DNA of 64,000 bases, from assembly GCF_013283195.1 (NCBI RefSeq), contig NZ_JABEKT010000005.1, positions 174,684-238,683 on the forward strand, written 5' to 3'. The notes under the pieces are model-generated. The model saw nothing but the letters and a program-made list of their open reading frames with translations. It did no database searches and was not told the DNA's origin. The translations under genes and the position numbers were made by a program. Source of the stretch: Ensifer adhaerens (GTDB lineage: Bacteria; Pseudomonadota; Alphaproteobacteria; Rhizobiales; Rhizobiaceae). Below, one piece after another: positions 33,656 through 42,166 of this stretch (position 1 is its first letter; the number at the start of each line of letters is the position of its first letter).

Positions 33656-34648
33656 ATGACGTTTTCGAACTTGACCCGACGAGCGGCGCTTGCGCTCGGC
33701 TTCACTGCACTCACCGTTTTCGGAACTGGTACCCAGGCAAGCGCTCAAGGCTTTCCGGATCGCGCCGTCACCCTCGTCGTTCCCTTTGCCGCCGGCGGCT
33801 CGACCGACGTGGTGGCACGTATCGTCGCACAGAAGATGTCGGAAGATCTCGGACAGCAGGTCATCGTCCAGAACGTCGCCGGCGCCGGCGGCAACCTCGG
33901 TGCGGACAATGTCGCGCGCGCCGATCCGGACGGCTACACGATCCTCATGGGCACGGTCGCGACCCACGCCCTCAACCCGCTGATCCTCAAGACCAAACCC
34001 TATGACCCGGAAAAGGACTTCGCGCCGATCTCGCTTCTGGTCATCGTGCCGAACGTGCTGGTGGTCAATCCGGAGATGCCGGCCAAGACCGTCGCGGAAT
34101 TGCTGGCGCTCCTGAAGGCCAAGCCCGATGAATATGCCTACGCCTCTTCCGGCAACGGTACGCCGTTGCACCTCTCCGGCGAACTCTTCAAGACGATGGC
34201 CGGCGTCAGCATGCAGCACATCCCCTACAAGGGCGCGGGCCCGGCGCTGAACGATGTCATCGGCAACCAGGTGCCGATCATGTTCGACAACCTGCCGTCC
34301 TCCTCCGGGCACATCAAGGCCGGCACCTTGCGGGCGCTTGCGGTCACCACAGCCGAACGGGCGCCCTCTTTCCCCGACGTGCCGACGGTCGCTGAAGCCG
34401 GCATACCAGGCTACGAAACCTACACTTGGAACGCGCTGTTTGCGCCGGCCAACACGCCCGAACCCGTTGTCGCCCGCCTCAACGAAGCGGCCAACAAGGC
34501 GCTTGCCGATCCGGCCGTGGTCGAGCGCATGAAGGAGTTTAGCGCCACCATCGTCGGCTCGACGCCTGCGGAGCTCGGCGCCCACGTCAAGGCGGAGCTG
34601 GCAAAGTGGACGCCCATCGTTCGCGACGCCAACATCCAGATGGATTGA
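33656..34648 (+). CDS. Tripartite tricarboxylate transporter binding protein (Bug/TctC)
   Basis: A 330-residue periplasmic solute receptor of the Bug family. Signal peptide residues 1-31 (twin-arginine-like TRRAALALGF, cleavage after ASA). The mature start FPDRAVTLVVPFAAGGSTDVVAR (the FPDRAVTLVVPFAAGG segment) is the family hallmark, followed by NVAGAGGNLGADNVARADPDGYT, of which GAGGNLG is diagnostic, and later HIPYKGAGPALNDVIG. ATG 33656 follows AGGGAGGA. No TctA/TctB membrane genes are next to it, so it is an orphan receptor. Ligands are typically carboxylates. Confidence 0.92.
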   Translation: MTFSNLTRRAALALGFTALTVFGTGTQASAQGFPDRAVTLVVPFAAGGSTDVVARIVAQKMSEDLGQQVIVQNVAGAGGNLGADNVARADPDGYTILMGTVATHALNPLILKTKPYDPEKDFAPISLLVIVPNVLVVNPEMPAKTVAELLALLKAKPDEYAYASSGNGTPLHLSGELFKTMAGVSMQHIPYKGAGPALNDVIGNQVPIMFDNLPSSSGHIKAGTLRALAVTTAERAPSFPDVPTVAEAGIPGYETYTWNALFAPANTPEPVVARLNEAANKALADPAVVERMKEFSATIVGSTPAELGAHVKAELAKWTPIVRDANIQMD

Positions 34649-34680
34649 TCCCAAGCGATCGGTTTCCATCCGGCGGATCA

Positions 34681-34936
34681 GCCCCTCATCCGGCTGCCGC
34701 CACCTTCTCCCCGCTTAGCGGGGCGAAGGGACATTGCGGCACGCGCCGACTTAACCTTGCATGCTGCGCCTGGCGGCGACATGCCTCCCGCTGCCCACCC
34801 CCGAGGCGCCGAGCCCACCTCGAGCGAAATCGCTTCACGTTCGGGCCTGGAAAGGTTCTGCCACCACAATCTGTGTACCAACCGCGGCCAGCGTCCCCTC
34901 TCCCCGCTTGGCGGGGAGAGGGCTAGGGTGAGGGGC
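34681..34936. repeat. RIME-like palindromic mosaic element
   Basis: The 256-bp gap is bounded by GCCCCTCA (34681-34688) and its complement TGAGGGGC (34929-34936). Each end has an internal hairpin: CTTCTCCCCGC-TTA-GCGGGG-CGAAG (34704-34727) and CTCTCCCCGC-TTG-GCGGGGAGAG (34898-34920). This is the structure of the Rhizobium intergenic mosaic elements (RIME), repeated through rhizobial genomes. No gene lies inside. Confidence 0.8.
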
Positions 34937-34972
34937 AAGTTACGCCGAGCAAAGTTGGTCGGTTTGCTTTAC

Positions 34973-36622
34973 TCAAACCGTCCCGGCGGCACCCCGGCCG
35001 GCCACGCGCCCTGAGTAGATACAGCCACCAAGAAATGTGCCTTCAAGCGCGTTGTAGCCATGCATGCCGCCGCCGCCGAAGCCTGCCACTTCGCCGGCTG
35101 CATAAAGCCCCGGCACCGGCTCGCCCGACTGTTCGAGCACCTGGCCCGACAGATTGGTCTGCAGACCGCCGAGCGTCTTGCGCGTCAGGATATGCAGCCG
35201 GACGGCAATCAACGGTCCGGCCTTGGAGTCCAGCAGGCGGTGCGGTTTGGCGGTGCGCAACAGCCGGTCGCCGCGGTAGGAGCGTGCCCCGCGGATCGCC
35301 GTAACCTGCGCATCCTTGGAGAAAGGGTTGGTGATCTCGCGATCGCGCGCCTCGATCTGGTCGCGCAGGTGATCGACCGAGAGGCGGTTCTCGCCGGTCA
35401 GCGCATTCATCGCCGGCACGAGATCGTCGAGCCGGTCGCGCACGAGAAAATCTTCGCCCTTGTCCATGAAGGCCTGCACCGGTCCGGGCGGATTCTTGCC
35501 CAAACGCTTGAGAAGAAGCGAGATGCTCTTGCCGGTCAGATCGGGATTCTGCTCGGAACCCGAGAGCGCGAATTCCTTCTTGATAATCGCCCTTGTCAGG
35601 ACGAACCAGCTGTAATCATGACCGCTGTCGCGAATGGCCTTGAGCGTGCCAAGCGTATCGAAGCCGGGCATGGCGGGTGCCGGAAAGCGATTGCCGTCGG
35701 CATCGCACCAGAACGACGAGGGACCCGGCAGGATGCGGATGCCGTGATCCGGCCAGATCGGGTCGAAATTCCTAAGGCCTTCGGTATAGTGCCACATGCG
35801 ATCGGAATTGATTACCGAGCCGCGGGCGCGGGAAGCGATCTCCAGCATCCGGCCATCGACATGATGCGGTACGCCGCAGACCATCGTCGCCGGCGGCTGG
35901 CCGAGCCGCTTGCGCGGCCAGTTGCGCCGCACCAGTTCAGGGTTGCCGCCGATACCGCCCGATGTGACGATCACGGCGCCCGCCGATATCTCGAAGTCTC
36001 CGTAGACGTCACGCGAGCTGCGCGCTCCCCGGCCGACAGGATCAGCCTTGAGCACCGAACCGCGCGCACCGGTGACCGCCCCATCGGTCGTTACCAGCTC
36101 ATCGACGCGGTGGCGGAAACGAAAGCGCACGAGACCACGGCTTTCGGCCTCGCGCGTCAGCCGTACGAACGGCTCGAGCACAGCTGGACCCGTTCCCCAC
36201 GTGACGTGGAAGCGCGGCACCGAGTTGCCGTGGCCATGGGCAAGGCCACCGCCGCGTTCGGCCCAGCCGACGACGGGAAACCAGCGCATGCCGAGCTGAT
36301 ACAGCCAACTGCGCTTCTCACCGGCAGCGAAATCGAGATAGGCATCCGCCCATAGTCGTGGCCAGTGATCTTCCGGACGATCGAATTGCGACGAGCCCAT
36401 CCAGTCCTGGCGGGCAAGCTCTCTGCTGTCCCTGATGCCCATGCGGCGCTGCTCGGGACTGTCGACGAAAAACAGGCCGCCAAGCGACCAGAAGGCCTGG
36501 CCACCGAGGTTCTGCTCCCCCTCCTGGTCGAGAACGATGACCTTGCGGCCGAGTACTGCCGCCTCCGACGCCGCCACAAGACCGGCAAGGCCGGCACCGA
36601 CCACCAGTACATCACAATCCAT
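34973..36622 (-). CDS. FAD-binding dehydrogenase (KstD/FrdA-like)
   Basis: A 549-residue flavoprotein of the fumarate-reductase/3-ketosteroid-dehydrogenase fold. It starts MDCDVLVVGAGLAGLVAASEA with the GxGxxG dinucleotide site (residues 8-15), and ends with the FAD-binding GLYAAGEVAGFGGGGMHGYNALEGTFLGGCI, seen in part as AAGEVAGFGGGG. There is no signal peptide, so it is cytoplasmic. The actual substrate is unknown. The start at 36622 has GGGGAGG upstream. Its leader holds two copies of a GCATC-type hairpin. Confidence 0.88.
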   Translation of the reverse strand: MDCDVLVVGAGLAGLVAASEAAVLGRKVIVLDQEGEQNLGGQAFWSLGGLFFVDSPEQRRMGIRDSRELARQDWMGSSQFDRPEDHWPRLWADAYLDFAAGEKRSWLYQLGMRWFPVVGWAERGGGLAHGHGNSVPRFHVTWGTGPAVLEPFVRLTREAESRGLVRFRFRHRVDELVTTDGAVTGARGSVLKADPVGRGARSSRDVYGDFEISAGAVIVTSGGIGGNPELVRRNWPRKRLGQPPATMVCGVPHHVDGRMLEIASRARGSVINSDRMWHYTEGLRNFDPIWPDHGIRILPGPSSFWCDADGNRFPAPAMPGFDTLGTLKAIRDSGHDYSWFVLTRAIIKKEFALSGSEQNPDLTGKSISLLLKRLGKNPPGPVQAFMDKGEDFLVRDRLDDLVPAMNALTGENRLSVDHLRDQIEARDREITNPFSKDAQVTAIRGARSYRGDRLLRTAKPHRLLDSKAGPLIAVRLHILTRKTLGGLQTNLSGQVLEQSGEPVPGLYAAGEVAGFGGGGMHGYNALEGTFLGGCIYSGRVAGRGAAGTV

Positions 36623-36637
36623 CCAAGGCGCCTCCCC

Positions 36638-36709
36638 GCATCCCCCTCGGAGATGCAAGTTTCACTCGCCTTCAGGAAGGCCGGCTCTCTCCAGCATCCC
36701 CGAAGATGC
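36638..36709 (-). repeat. Repeated GCATC/GATGC hairpins in the leader
   Basis: Two short inverted repeats, GCATC-N9-GATGC (36638-36656) and GCATC-N6-GATGC (36694-36709), both followed by AAG, lie 16 to 87 bases upstream of the FAD dehydrogenase start. A partial third copy GCATCCCTCGG begins at 36719. They may be regulator sites or RNA hairpins in the leader. Confidence 0.5.
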
Positions 36710-36814
36710 AAGCGTCGTGCATCCCTCGGTCGAAAGTGTTACGCGCACGTCAAGGTCAATTCAAGGGCACGGGGGCCAGGAGGTCGACGCGAACTTCGTC
36801 TCGGTCAGCGCGAC

Positions 36815-37846
36815 CTATTTCTCGGTCAGCTTCAGCTCGATGCGACGGTTTTGCGACCGCGCCTCGACGCTGTCGCCCTCGGCGATCGGCTGATACTCGC
36901 CGAAACCGGCCGCAACCAGCCTGTCGGCCGGCACGCCCTTCGAGATCAGGAACTTGACGACGGATGTGGCACGGGCAGACGAAAGCTCCCAGTTGTCGGC
37001 ATAACGACCGGTGCCCGAAAGCTGGACATTGTCCGTGTGTCCGTCAACGCGTAGCACCCAGTTGATCTCGGCTGGAATTTCCTTGGCAAGGTCGAGCAGG
37101 GCCGAGGCGAGCTTGGCCATTTCGACCTGCCCCTCGGGATTGAGCTCGTTGCCGCCCGAAGGGAAAAGCACCTCCGACTGGAAGACGAAGCGGTCGCCGA
37201 CGATACGGATGTTTTCGCGATCGGACAGGATCTCACGCAGTCGACCGAAGAAATCCGAGCGATAGCGGTTCAGCTCCTGCACCCGCTGCGCCAGCGCGAC
37301 ATTCAGCCGGCGGCCGAGATCGGCGATCTTGGTCTGCGAGGACGCGTCCTTGGCTTCAGACGCCTGCAAGGCTTCCTCGATCGCCGCGATCTGGCTGCGC
37401 AGCGCCGCGATCTGCTGGTTCAGAAGCTCGATCTGGCTCATGGCGCGAGCGCTGGTCTGGCGCTCGGCGTCGAGCTCGGCGCCGACGCGTCCCAGCTTCT
37501 CATTGGCGGCATCCGCGCTGCCGGCGCCCTTGTCGAGCAGGGCCTGAAGGCGGGAGCGTTCGCCTTCCGACTGGGAGAGCGAAGCCTGCAGATTGGCAAG
37601 CGAATCTTCAAGATCCTGCTTGCCGCTCTTTTCAAGCGCCAGCAGCTGCGTCAGTTCGTTGATCTGGCTGTTCAGCCGCGTCAGAACCTCGTCCTTGCCG
37701 CTGATCTCGCGGCTGAGCAGGAACTGAGCCAGCACGAAGACGCTGAGCAGGAACATGATCGACAAGAGCAGCGTCGATAGGGCATCGACGAAGCCTGGCC
37801 AATAATCGATGGTGCGCTGTGTGCGGCCTTTGCGGGCAAGCGCCAT
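36815..37846 (-). CDS. MotB/OmpA-like peptidoglycan-anchored channel protein
   Basis: A 343-residue protein with one N-terminal transmembrane helix (about 17-45, GFVDALSTLLLSIMFLL), a long coiled coil (about 45-200) and a C-terminal OmpA domain (about 228-343). The aspartate D21 in GFVDAL corresponds to the proton-binding residue of MotB. The OmpA domain has VDGHTDNVQL and QNRRIELKL, the peptidoglycan-binding residues. It is translated from the gene next to the MotA-like channel, with 3 bp between stop and start. It should couple the proton-motive force to something in the envelope, but its role is unknown. Confidence 0.8.
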   Translation of the reverse strand: MALARKGRTQRTIDYWPGFVDALSTLLLSIMFLLSVFVLAQFLLSREISGKDEVLTRLNSQINELTQLLALEKSGKQDLEDSLANLQASLSQSEGERSRLQALLDKGAGSADAANEKLGRVGAELDAERQTSARAMSQIELLNQQIAALRSQIAAIEEALQASEAKDASSQTKIADLGRRLNVALAQRVQELNRYRSDFFGRLREILSDRENIRIVGDRFVFQSEVLFPSGGNELNPEGQVEMAKLASALLDLAKEIPAEINWVLRVDGHTDNVQLSGTGRYADNWELSSARATSVVKFLISKGVPADRLVAAGFGEYQPIAEGDSVEARSQNRRIELKLTEK

Positions 37847-37849
37847 GGA

Positions 37850-38953
37850 TCATTCCCCTCCGGTGTCGTCCGCATGGCTGTGTTTGGCCTGCGATCCGGA
37901 TTTCTCGCCGTTCACCGAAATGCGCTCGGAGTGGCCGATGCGTGTCGTCAGCTTGTCCAGCGTCTTGCGCATGGCCTTGGCTTCTTCCTGCTGCGCCTCG
38001 ATCCAGTCGCGCAGCATCTGCTGCTCGCCGCGCATGTTCTTGACCAGGCCCTGGATGCCCTCGGCAAGGCTCGCCATCGCCGCCGTCGTGCGCTGGTTGG
38101 ACCCGCCTTCATGGTTGAGGCGGACGAGCTGGTCGGTCAGCCGCTTCAGCTCTTCCACCGGCGCACCGGTCGGCAGGCCACCGTCGATCGACAGTTCCGA
38201 ACCGACGTCGGTGACGGAGGACAGCCAGTTTTCAAGCTCGGTATAGAAACGGTTCTGCGCCCGACCGGCCTGCAGATCGAGAAAGCCGAGGATCAGCGAG
38301 CCGGCAAGACCGAAGAGCGACGTCGAGAAGGCCGTGCCCATGCCGGTGAGCGGCGCCGAAAGGCCTGTTTTCAGGGCGCCAAGTACATCTTCGGTGCTGC
38401 CGGAACCGGCATCCAGCGACTGGATGACGGTATTGATCGAGCCGATGGTGCCGAGCAAGCCCCAGAAGGTGCCGAGCAGGCCGAGGAAAACGAGAAGGCC
38501 GGTCAGGTAGCGCGTGGTGTCGCGCGATTCATCCAGACGCGTCGCAATCGAATCCAGGATCGACCTGAGCGCCGTCGTCGAAATCGCCGTCTGGCGACCG
38601 CCGATCAGCGCGCGCATCGGCGCGAGCAACACCGGGTCACGCCCGACCTTGTCTGCGCTGCCGGCGGCGCGGAACGAATTGAACCAGCGCACTTCGGGGC
38701 GAAGGCCGAGCACGTGATTGAACGCCAGGAGGATGCCGATCAGCAGCACCCCGAGGATCAGCCCGTTGAGGCCCGGATTGGCGAGAAAGGCATTGTGTGC
38801 CTGCCGAAAGAGAATCGCGCCGACGAAACCGACGATGATCAGGAAGATCACCATGGTCCAGAAAAAGTGCATGGGGCTCGAAAGCTTATGCGGATTGTAA
38901 TCTGCTTCCACGCCTTCCCGACCGTCCCACCCGGACAGATGCAGTTTCGTCAT
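37850..38953 (-). CDS. MotA/TolQ/ExbB-like proton channel protein
   Basis: A 367-residue membrane protein. Hydrophobic segments: HFFWTMVIFLIIVGFVGAILF (about 28-48), GLILGVLLIGILLAFNHVL (about 62-82), LTGLLVFLGLLGTFWGLLGTI (about 143-164) and the fourth near FSTSLFGLAGSLILGFLDL (in part SLFGLAGSLILGFL). The last two are the MotA/TolQ/ExbB core; a coiled-coil tail follows (to HSHADDTGGE). The start is ATG 38953 (MTKLHLSGWDG). Partner is the MotB/OmpA-like gene. Not flagellar by context. Confidence 0.82.
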   Translation of the reverse strand: MTKLHLSGWDGREGVEADYNPHKLSSPMHFFWTMVIFLIIVGFVGAILFRQAHNAFLANPGLNGLILGVLLIGILLAFNHVLGLRPEVRWFNSFRAAGSADKVGRDPVLLAPMRALIGGRQTAISTTALRSILDSIATRLDESRDTTRYLTGLLVFLGLLGTFWGLLGTIGSINTVIQSLDAGSGSTEDVLGALKTGLSAPLTGMGTAFSTSLFGLAGSLILGFLDLQAGRAQNRFYTELENWLSSVTDVGSELSIDGGLPTGAPVEELKRLTDQLVRLNHEGGSNQRTTAAMASLAEGIQGLVKNMRGEQQMLRDWIEAQQEEAKAMRKTLDKLTTRIGHSERISVNGEKSGSQAKHSHADDTGGE

Positions 38954-39013
38954 GGGTATACCATTCTCCCGGTTGCATTTGGCGGAACGGTGCCGCGACG
39001 CGTCGGAGCCTAC

Positions 39014-39059
39014 TGCATAATTCCTCAAATCGGAATCGATTTAAGGAGAAAGTTATGCA
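39014..39059. repeat. 46-bp palindromic repetitive element
   Basis: TGCATAA (39014-39020) to TTATGCA (39053-39059) encloses matching TCCT/AGGA and AAATCG/CGATTT (39027-39032, 39037-39042) arms around GAAT. The whole unit can fold into a single stem with one small bulge. It lies 60 bp upstream of the MotA-like start. It looks like one copy of a short rhizobial repeat; the same sequence carries AAGGAG followed by a 15-codon open frame on the plus strand. Confidence 0.6.
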
Positions 39060-39139
39060 GCCTGTTTGGAGCGCGGCGGCGTCCATGGCGCGTGATGTTT
39101 GACGCGGAGCGCTGTAGGCAAACTTTGCGCCGAATTGAA

Positions 39140-39180
39140 GGAAAAACAAAAGCCTCCGACGCGTGGCGCACCGGAGGCTT
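39140..39180 (-). terminator. Intrinsic terminator after suhB
   Basis: AAGCCTCCG (39150-39158) pairs with CGGAGGCTT (39172-39180), followed on the minus strand by a TTTTGTTTTT run. Terminator 26 bp past the suhB stop. Confidence 0.9.
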
Positions 39181-39206
39181 GTCAGCCATGGAACGAATGG
39201 CGTTGA

Positions 39207-40007
39207 TTATTTCGTCGGGATCGGACGGTGAACGACGTCGCGCAGCGCCTTGGTGATGTACTCGTTGCCGCAGACGATCGAACCTTCGTCGACCGGCTTG
39301 GAGCCGCCGTCGATATCCGTCGACCAGCCACCGGCCTCGCGGATAAGAAGCACGCCGGCCGCGATGTCCCAGGCCGCCAGGTCGCGCTCCCAGTAGCCGT
39401 CGAAACGGCCGGCAGCGACATAGGCGAGATCGAGCGCAGCCGAGCCCATGCGACGGATGCCGGCGACTTCGCCCATCACGTGACGCAGTTCGATCAGGTA
39501 TTTGCCGTGATTGCCGCGACCGAGATGCGGCGTGCCGGTGGCGATCACCGCATCCGACAGGGCCTTGCGCGCTGCCACGCGCAGACGACGGTCATTGAGG
39601 AAGGCGCCGCCGCCGCGCTCGGCCGTATAGAGTTCGTCCGTCGCAGGGTTGAACACGACGGCACCGACAATCTCGCCCTGGCGCTCGAGCGCGATCGAGA
39701 CAGCGAAATGCGGAATGCCGTGCAGAAAATTGGTGGTGCCGTCGAGCGGATCGACGATCCAGCGATGGGCGCCATCCGTGCCGATGATCTCCTCGCCTTC
39801 TTCGCCGAGGAAGCCATAGGTCGGACGCGCCTTCAGCAGTTCTTCGCGGATGAGCTTTTCAGCCTTGCGGTCGGCCTGCGATACGTAGTCGCTCGGTCCC
39901 TTGAGCGAGACCTGCAGGTTCTGTACTTCACCGAAATCGCGCGCGAGCGACTTGCCGGCCTTGAAGGCGGCCTGGACCATGACATTGAGAAGAGCTGAAC
40001 GGGCCAT
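39207..40007 (-). CDS. suhB: Inositol-1-monophosphatase family protein SuhB
   Basis: A 266-residue Mg-dependent phosphatase of the inositol monophosphatase family. Metal motifs are intact: GEEGEE (near 66-71), WIVDPLDGTTNFLHG (about 82-96) and WDIAAGVLLIREAGG (about 212-226). In E. coli SuhB also helps rRNA transcription antitermination. It starts MARSALLNVMV at ATG 40007; a longer open frame upstream is not convincing. Ended by a strong terminator. Confidence 0.93.
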   Translation of the reverse strand: MARSALLNVMVQAAFKAGKSLARDFGEVQNLQVSLKGPSDYVSQADRKAEKLIREELLKARPTYGFLGEEGEEIIGTDGAHRWIVDPLDGTTNFLHGIPHFAVSIALERQGEIVGAVVFNPATDELYTAERGGGAFLNDRRLRVAARKALSDAVIATGTPHLGRGNHGKYLIELRHVMGEVAGIRRMGSAALDLAYVAAGRFDGYWERDLAAWDIAAGVLLIREAGGWSTDIDGGSKPVDEGSIVCGNEYITKALRDVVHRPIPTK

Positions 40008-40190
40008 CTGGCGATCCTTGTGAAGCGAAGGCCGATCGAGCCTTCTCGATCGGACATTGAACCTGTGTGACGAAATGCGAAGCGCCTGCCGTTCGGGCAA
40101 GGCTTGTCATCGAGTTCCGTCGTCAAAAAACCGAGTGAAGATCACTCCGCCCCGGGGCGTGCCGGAAGCAATGGCGCCAAGGGCTAAAAT

Positions 40191-40217
40191 CGGGGCTTCA
40201 AGACCACAAAAGCCCCG
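40191..40217 (-). terminator. Terminator after Sel1-repeat gene
   Basis: CGGGGCTT (40191-40198) pairs with AAGCCCCG (40210-40217); on the minus strand the stem is followed by ATTTTAG. It sits 66 bp past the stop of the Sel1-repeat gene and upstream of suhB. A further GCCCCGGGGC palindrome is at 40149-40158. No gene is seen in 40008-40282. Confidence 0.75.
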
Positions 40218-40282
40218 AAAGTTCAAGAGAAATAGCGCCTGGCCCCACCGAACGGTCGAGATTCAGGCGCCAGAAATGCTGG

Positions 40283-41509
40283 TCAGGTCGAGCGAAACTT
40301 GTTGGCCGCGCTGAGTGCCGCCTTCTGCTGCTGCTCATTGAGACCAAGGTAAAAGTCTTCCAGCGCATCATCCTTGAGGCCGGCGCGGCGCGACAGCACA
40401 TACCACTTTGCGGCTTCGACCGGATTGGGCCGGGTGCCGATGGCATTGACATAGAGATGCGACAGCCGGTTCTGCGCCACGACATTGCCGCCTTCCGCCG
40501 CCCGCTTCATCCAGCCGAAACCGTCCTCCAGGTTGCGATCGCCGGCGATGCCTTCGATCATCCAGATAGCGATGTCGAGCTGCGCCGTATCGTAACCGGC
40601 ATGGGCGGCGCGAAGCAGCCACCCTCTCGCCCTTGCCCGCTTGCTCTCGTCGATGCCATCGACGTTGAGGTAGATCTGCGACAGCGCATATTGCGCGTCG
40701 GCGATCCCCTGCTCGGCCGATTTTTCGTAGTAGGGCATCGCCGCCTTCAGACCCTTCGGGCCCGGGCTGTCGGCCACCAGCGTCTGGCCGTAGTTGAACT
40801 GGGCCGATGCATTGCCGAGATCAGCCGCCTTCTTCATCAGTTCTTCGGATTTCTTCCGGTCGCGCTTGACGTAGCGCCCCTCCATCAGGATCAGCGCGTA
40901 TTTGAACATCGCCGCCGGGTTGCCGTTCTCTGCCGCCTGTCCGTACCAGAACGCCGCCTGCTTGGCATTGCGTACGACACCGAGGCCCTGTTGCAGGATC
41001 TCGGCAACAAGCGTCTGGGCCGCCGGATCGCCAAGCTGGGCCCGCGGAAGTGCCAGATCCATCGCCGTCAGATAGTAACCGCGCTGGAAAGCGCCGTAGG
41101 CTTCGTCAACCTTGCCGGCAAACGGCTTTTCCGCCGGCAAGGCCGGCAACTCCGCGCCCATGCGGTCGAAGACGTTGACGCCTTGTGACGGCACCGTGCC
41201 GTCTCCGGCCTTCTTCTTCGCTACCGGATCACCCGGCTTGCCCACAGGCTTGCCGGCGGCAGTGCCGTCTTCCGGCATCGCTGCGCCATTGAAGGGCGTG
41301 ATGCGGCCGCGTTTGGCAGCGCCGCTGTCATCGCCATTGACGCCTTCACCCGGCACATCGGCCGGCTTTTCCGGCACGGGCACCGATTGCTCCTGCGCAG
41401 GAACTGGCTGTTCCTGCGCACGCACCGGCGTCGTCGCGACGGTAGCGGCGGCGGCAAGGAGGGCAACGCCCCAGCTGAGCTTTGACGACTGTCGGTACAA
41501 CATCGACAC
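40283..41509 (-). CDS. Exported Sel1/TPR-like repeat protein
   Basis: A 408-residue protein with a signal peptide (about 1-31, VALLAAAATVATTPVRAQEQ), a low-complexity proline/glutamate linker (32-110) and Sel1-type helical repeats from about 135 to 385. Repeat cores include ALPRAQLGDPAAQTLVAEIL, AAENGNPAAMFKYALIL, AADLGNASAQFNYG and AAEGGNVVAQNRLSHLY. Such proteins bind partners in the periplasm; ExoR of Sinorhizobium is a Sel1 protein but this is longer and different in sequence. It follows the ThiE-like gene with 3 bp between them, so they are cotranscribed. Confidence 0.82.
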   Translation of the reverse strand: MSMLYRQSSKLSWGVALLAAAATVATTPVRAQEQPVPAQEQSVPVPEKPADVPGEGVNGDDSGAAKRGRITPFNGAAMPEDGTAAGKPVGKPGDPVAKKKAGDGTVPSQGVNVFDRMGAELPALPAEKPFAGKVDEAYGAFQRGYYLTAMDLALPRAQLGDPAAQTLVAEILQQGLGVVRNAKQAAFWYGQAAENGNPAAMFKYALILMEGRYVKRDRKKSEELMKKAADLGNASAQFNYGQTLVADSPGPKGLKAAMPYYEKSAEQGIADAQYALSQIYLNVDGIDESKRARARGWLLRAAHAGYDTAQLDIAIWMIEGIAGDRNLEDGFGWMKRAAEGGNVVAQNRLSHLYVNAIGTRPNPVEAAKWYVLSRRAGLKDDALEDFYLGLNEQQQKAALSAANKFRST

Positions 41510-41512
41510 GTC

Positions 41513-42166
41513 TTAATCTTCAAACCGTGGCGCTTTTTCGTCAAGAAGCGCGTTGACGGCGGCAACGATCGAGGGCGCCTGCTCAGGCTCGCCGAAGACG
41601 GCCAGACGAAGGGCAACGAACTCGGCCCCGGTTTCGGCAGCCGCCAGCGCCGATTGCGGATCCGTGCCGCCCATGACGATGCAGGGGATCTCGATCATCG
41701 AGGCCCACCATTCGGCCAGCGCCAGGTTTTTCGGATGCGCATCCGGCTTGATGTCGCCGTCGGTCTTGCCGAAGAACACATAATCCGGGCGCACTTCGCC
41801 GACTTCCAGCGCATGATGACGGTCGGCCGCGTTGCCACCGCCGACGATGAGTTTCGGCGTATGCTTCTCGATCGCCTCGCCGAGCACTTCGGCATTGCCG
41901 GAAATGTGCAGGCCGTCGGCCTTGACGCGCCCGGCCACGCGGCTGTCGCCGTCGATCAGCGCAGCAGCGCCTGCCTCCTGGATGATCGGCACGAGAAGCT
42001 CGGCATGTTTCTGGAACTCGCTATCGTCGAGGCCGTATTGCGGCACGATCACCGAAGCGACGTCGCCGCCCTTCAGGGCGTCGGCAAGCACCTTGGCGCG
42101 TTCCGCCGGATCGGCGATATCGGGTGCGATCAGCACCAGGCGGCAGCGTTCACTTGTCTTGCTCAT
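41513..42166 (-). CDS. ThiE-like protein (thiamine phosphate synthase fold)
   Basis: A 217-residue TIM-barrel protein most like ThiE, which joins the pyrimidine and thiazole moieties of thiamine. Corresponding strands: AALIDGDSRVAGRVKADGLHIS (in part KADGLHISG near 80-88), VRPDYVFFGKT for the GADYVGVGP strand, and IPCIVMGGTDPQSALAAAETGAEF for the phosphate-binding end. Some usual motifs look altered (no clear GxSxH). It may be a functional paralogue rather than the main ThiE. Start ATG 42166; ATG 42175 is also possible. Only 3 bp from the Sel1 gene. Confidence 0.72.
   Translation of the reverse strand: MSKTSERCRLVLIAPDIADPAERAKVLADALKGGDVASVIVPQYGLDDSEFQKHAELLVPIIQEAGAAALIDGDSRVAGRVKADGLHISGNAEVLGEAIEKHTPKLIVGGGNAADRHHALEVGEVRPDYVFFGKTDGDIKPDAHPKNLALAEWWASMIEIPCIVMGGTDPQSALAAAETGAEFVALRLAVFGEPEQAPSIVAAVNALLDEKAPRFED

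Noticed and set aside
36815-38953. MotA/MotB-like pair as a Zorya-type phage defence system
   Set aside because: ZorA/ZorB-like architecture is present but no ZorC, ZorD or ZorE helicase or nuclease gene is adjacent, and the surrounding genes are housekeeping.
39060-39101. Short plus-strand frame after AAGGAG in the palindromic element
   Set aside because: Only about 15 codons, and the ribosome-like sequence is explained by the repeated palindrome.
40008-40282. suhB-type antisense RNA motif near suhB
   Set aside because: The gap holds only a terminator for the Sel1 gene and a short GC palindrome; I did not see the expected conserved loops.
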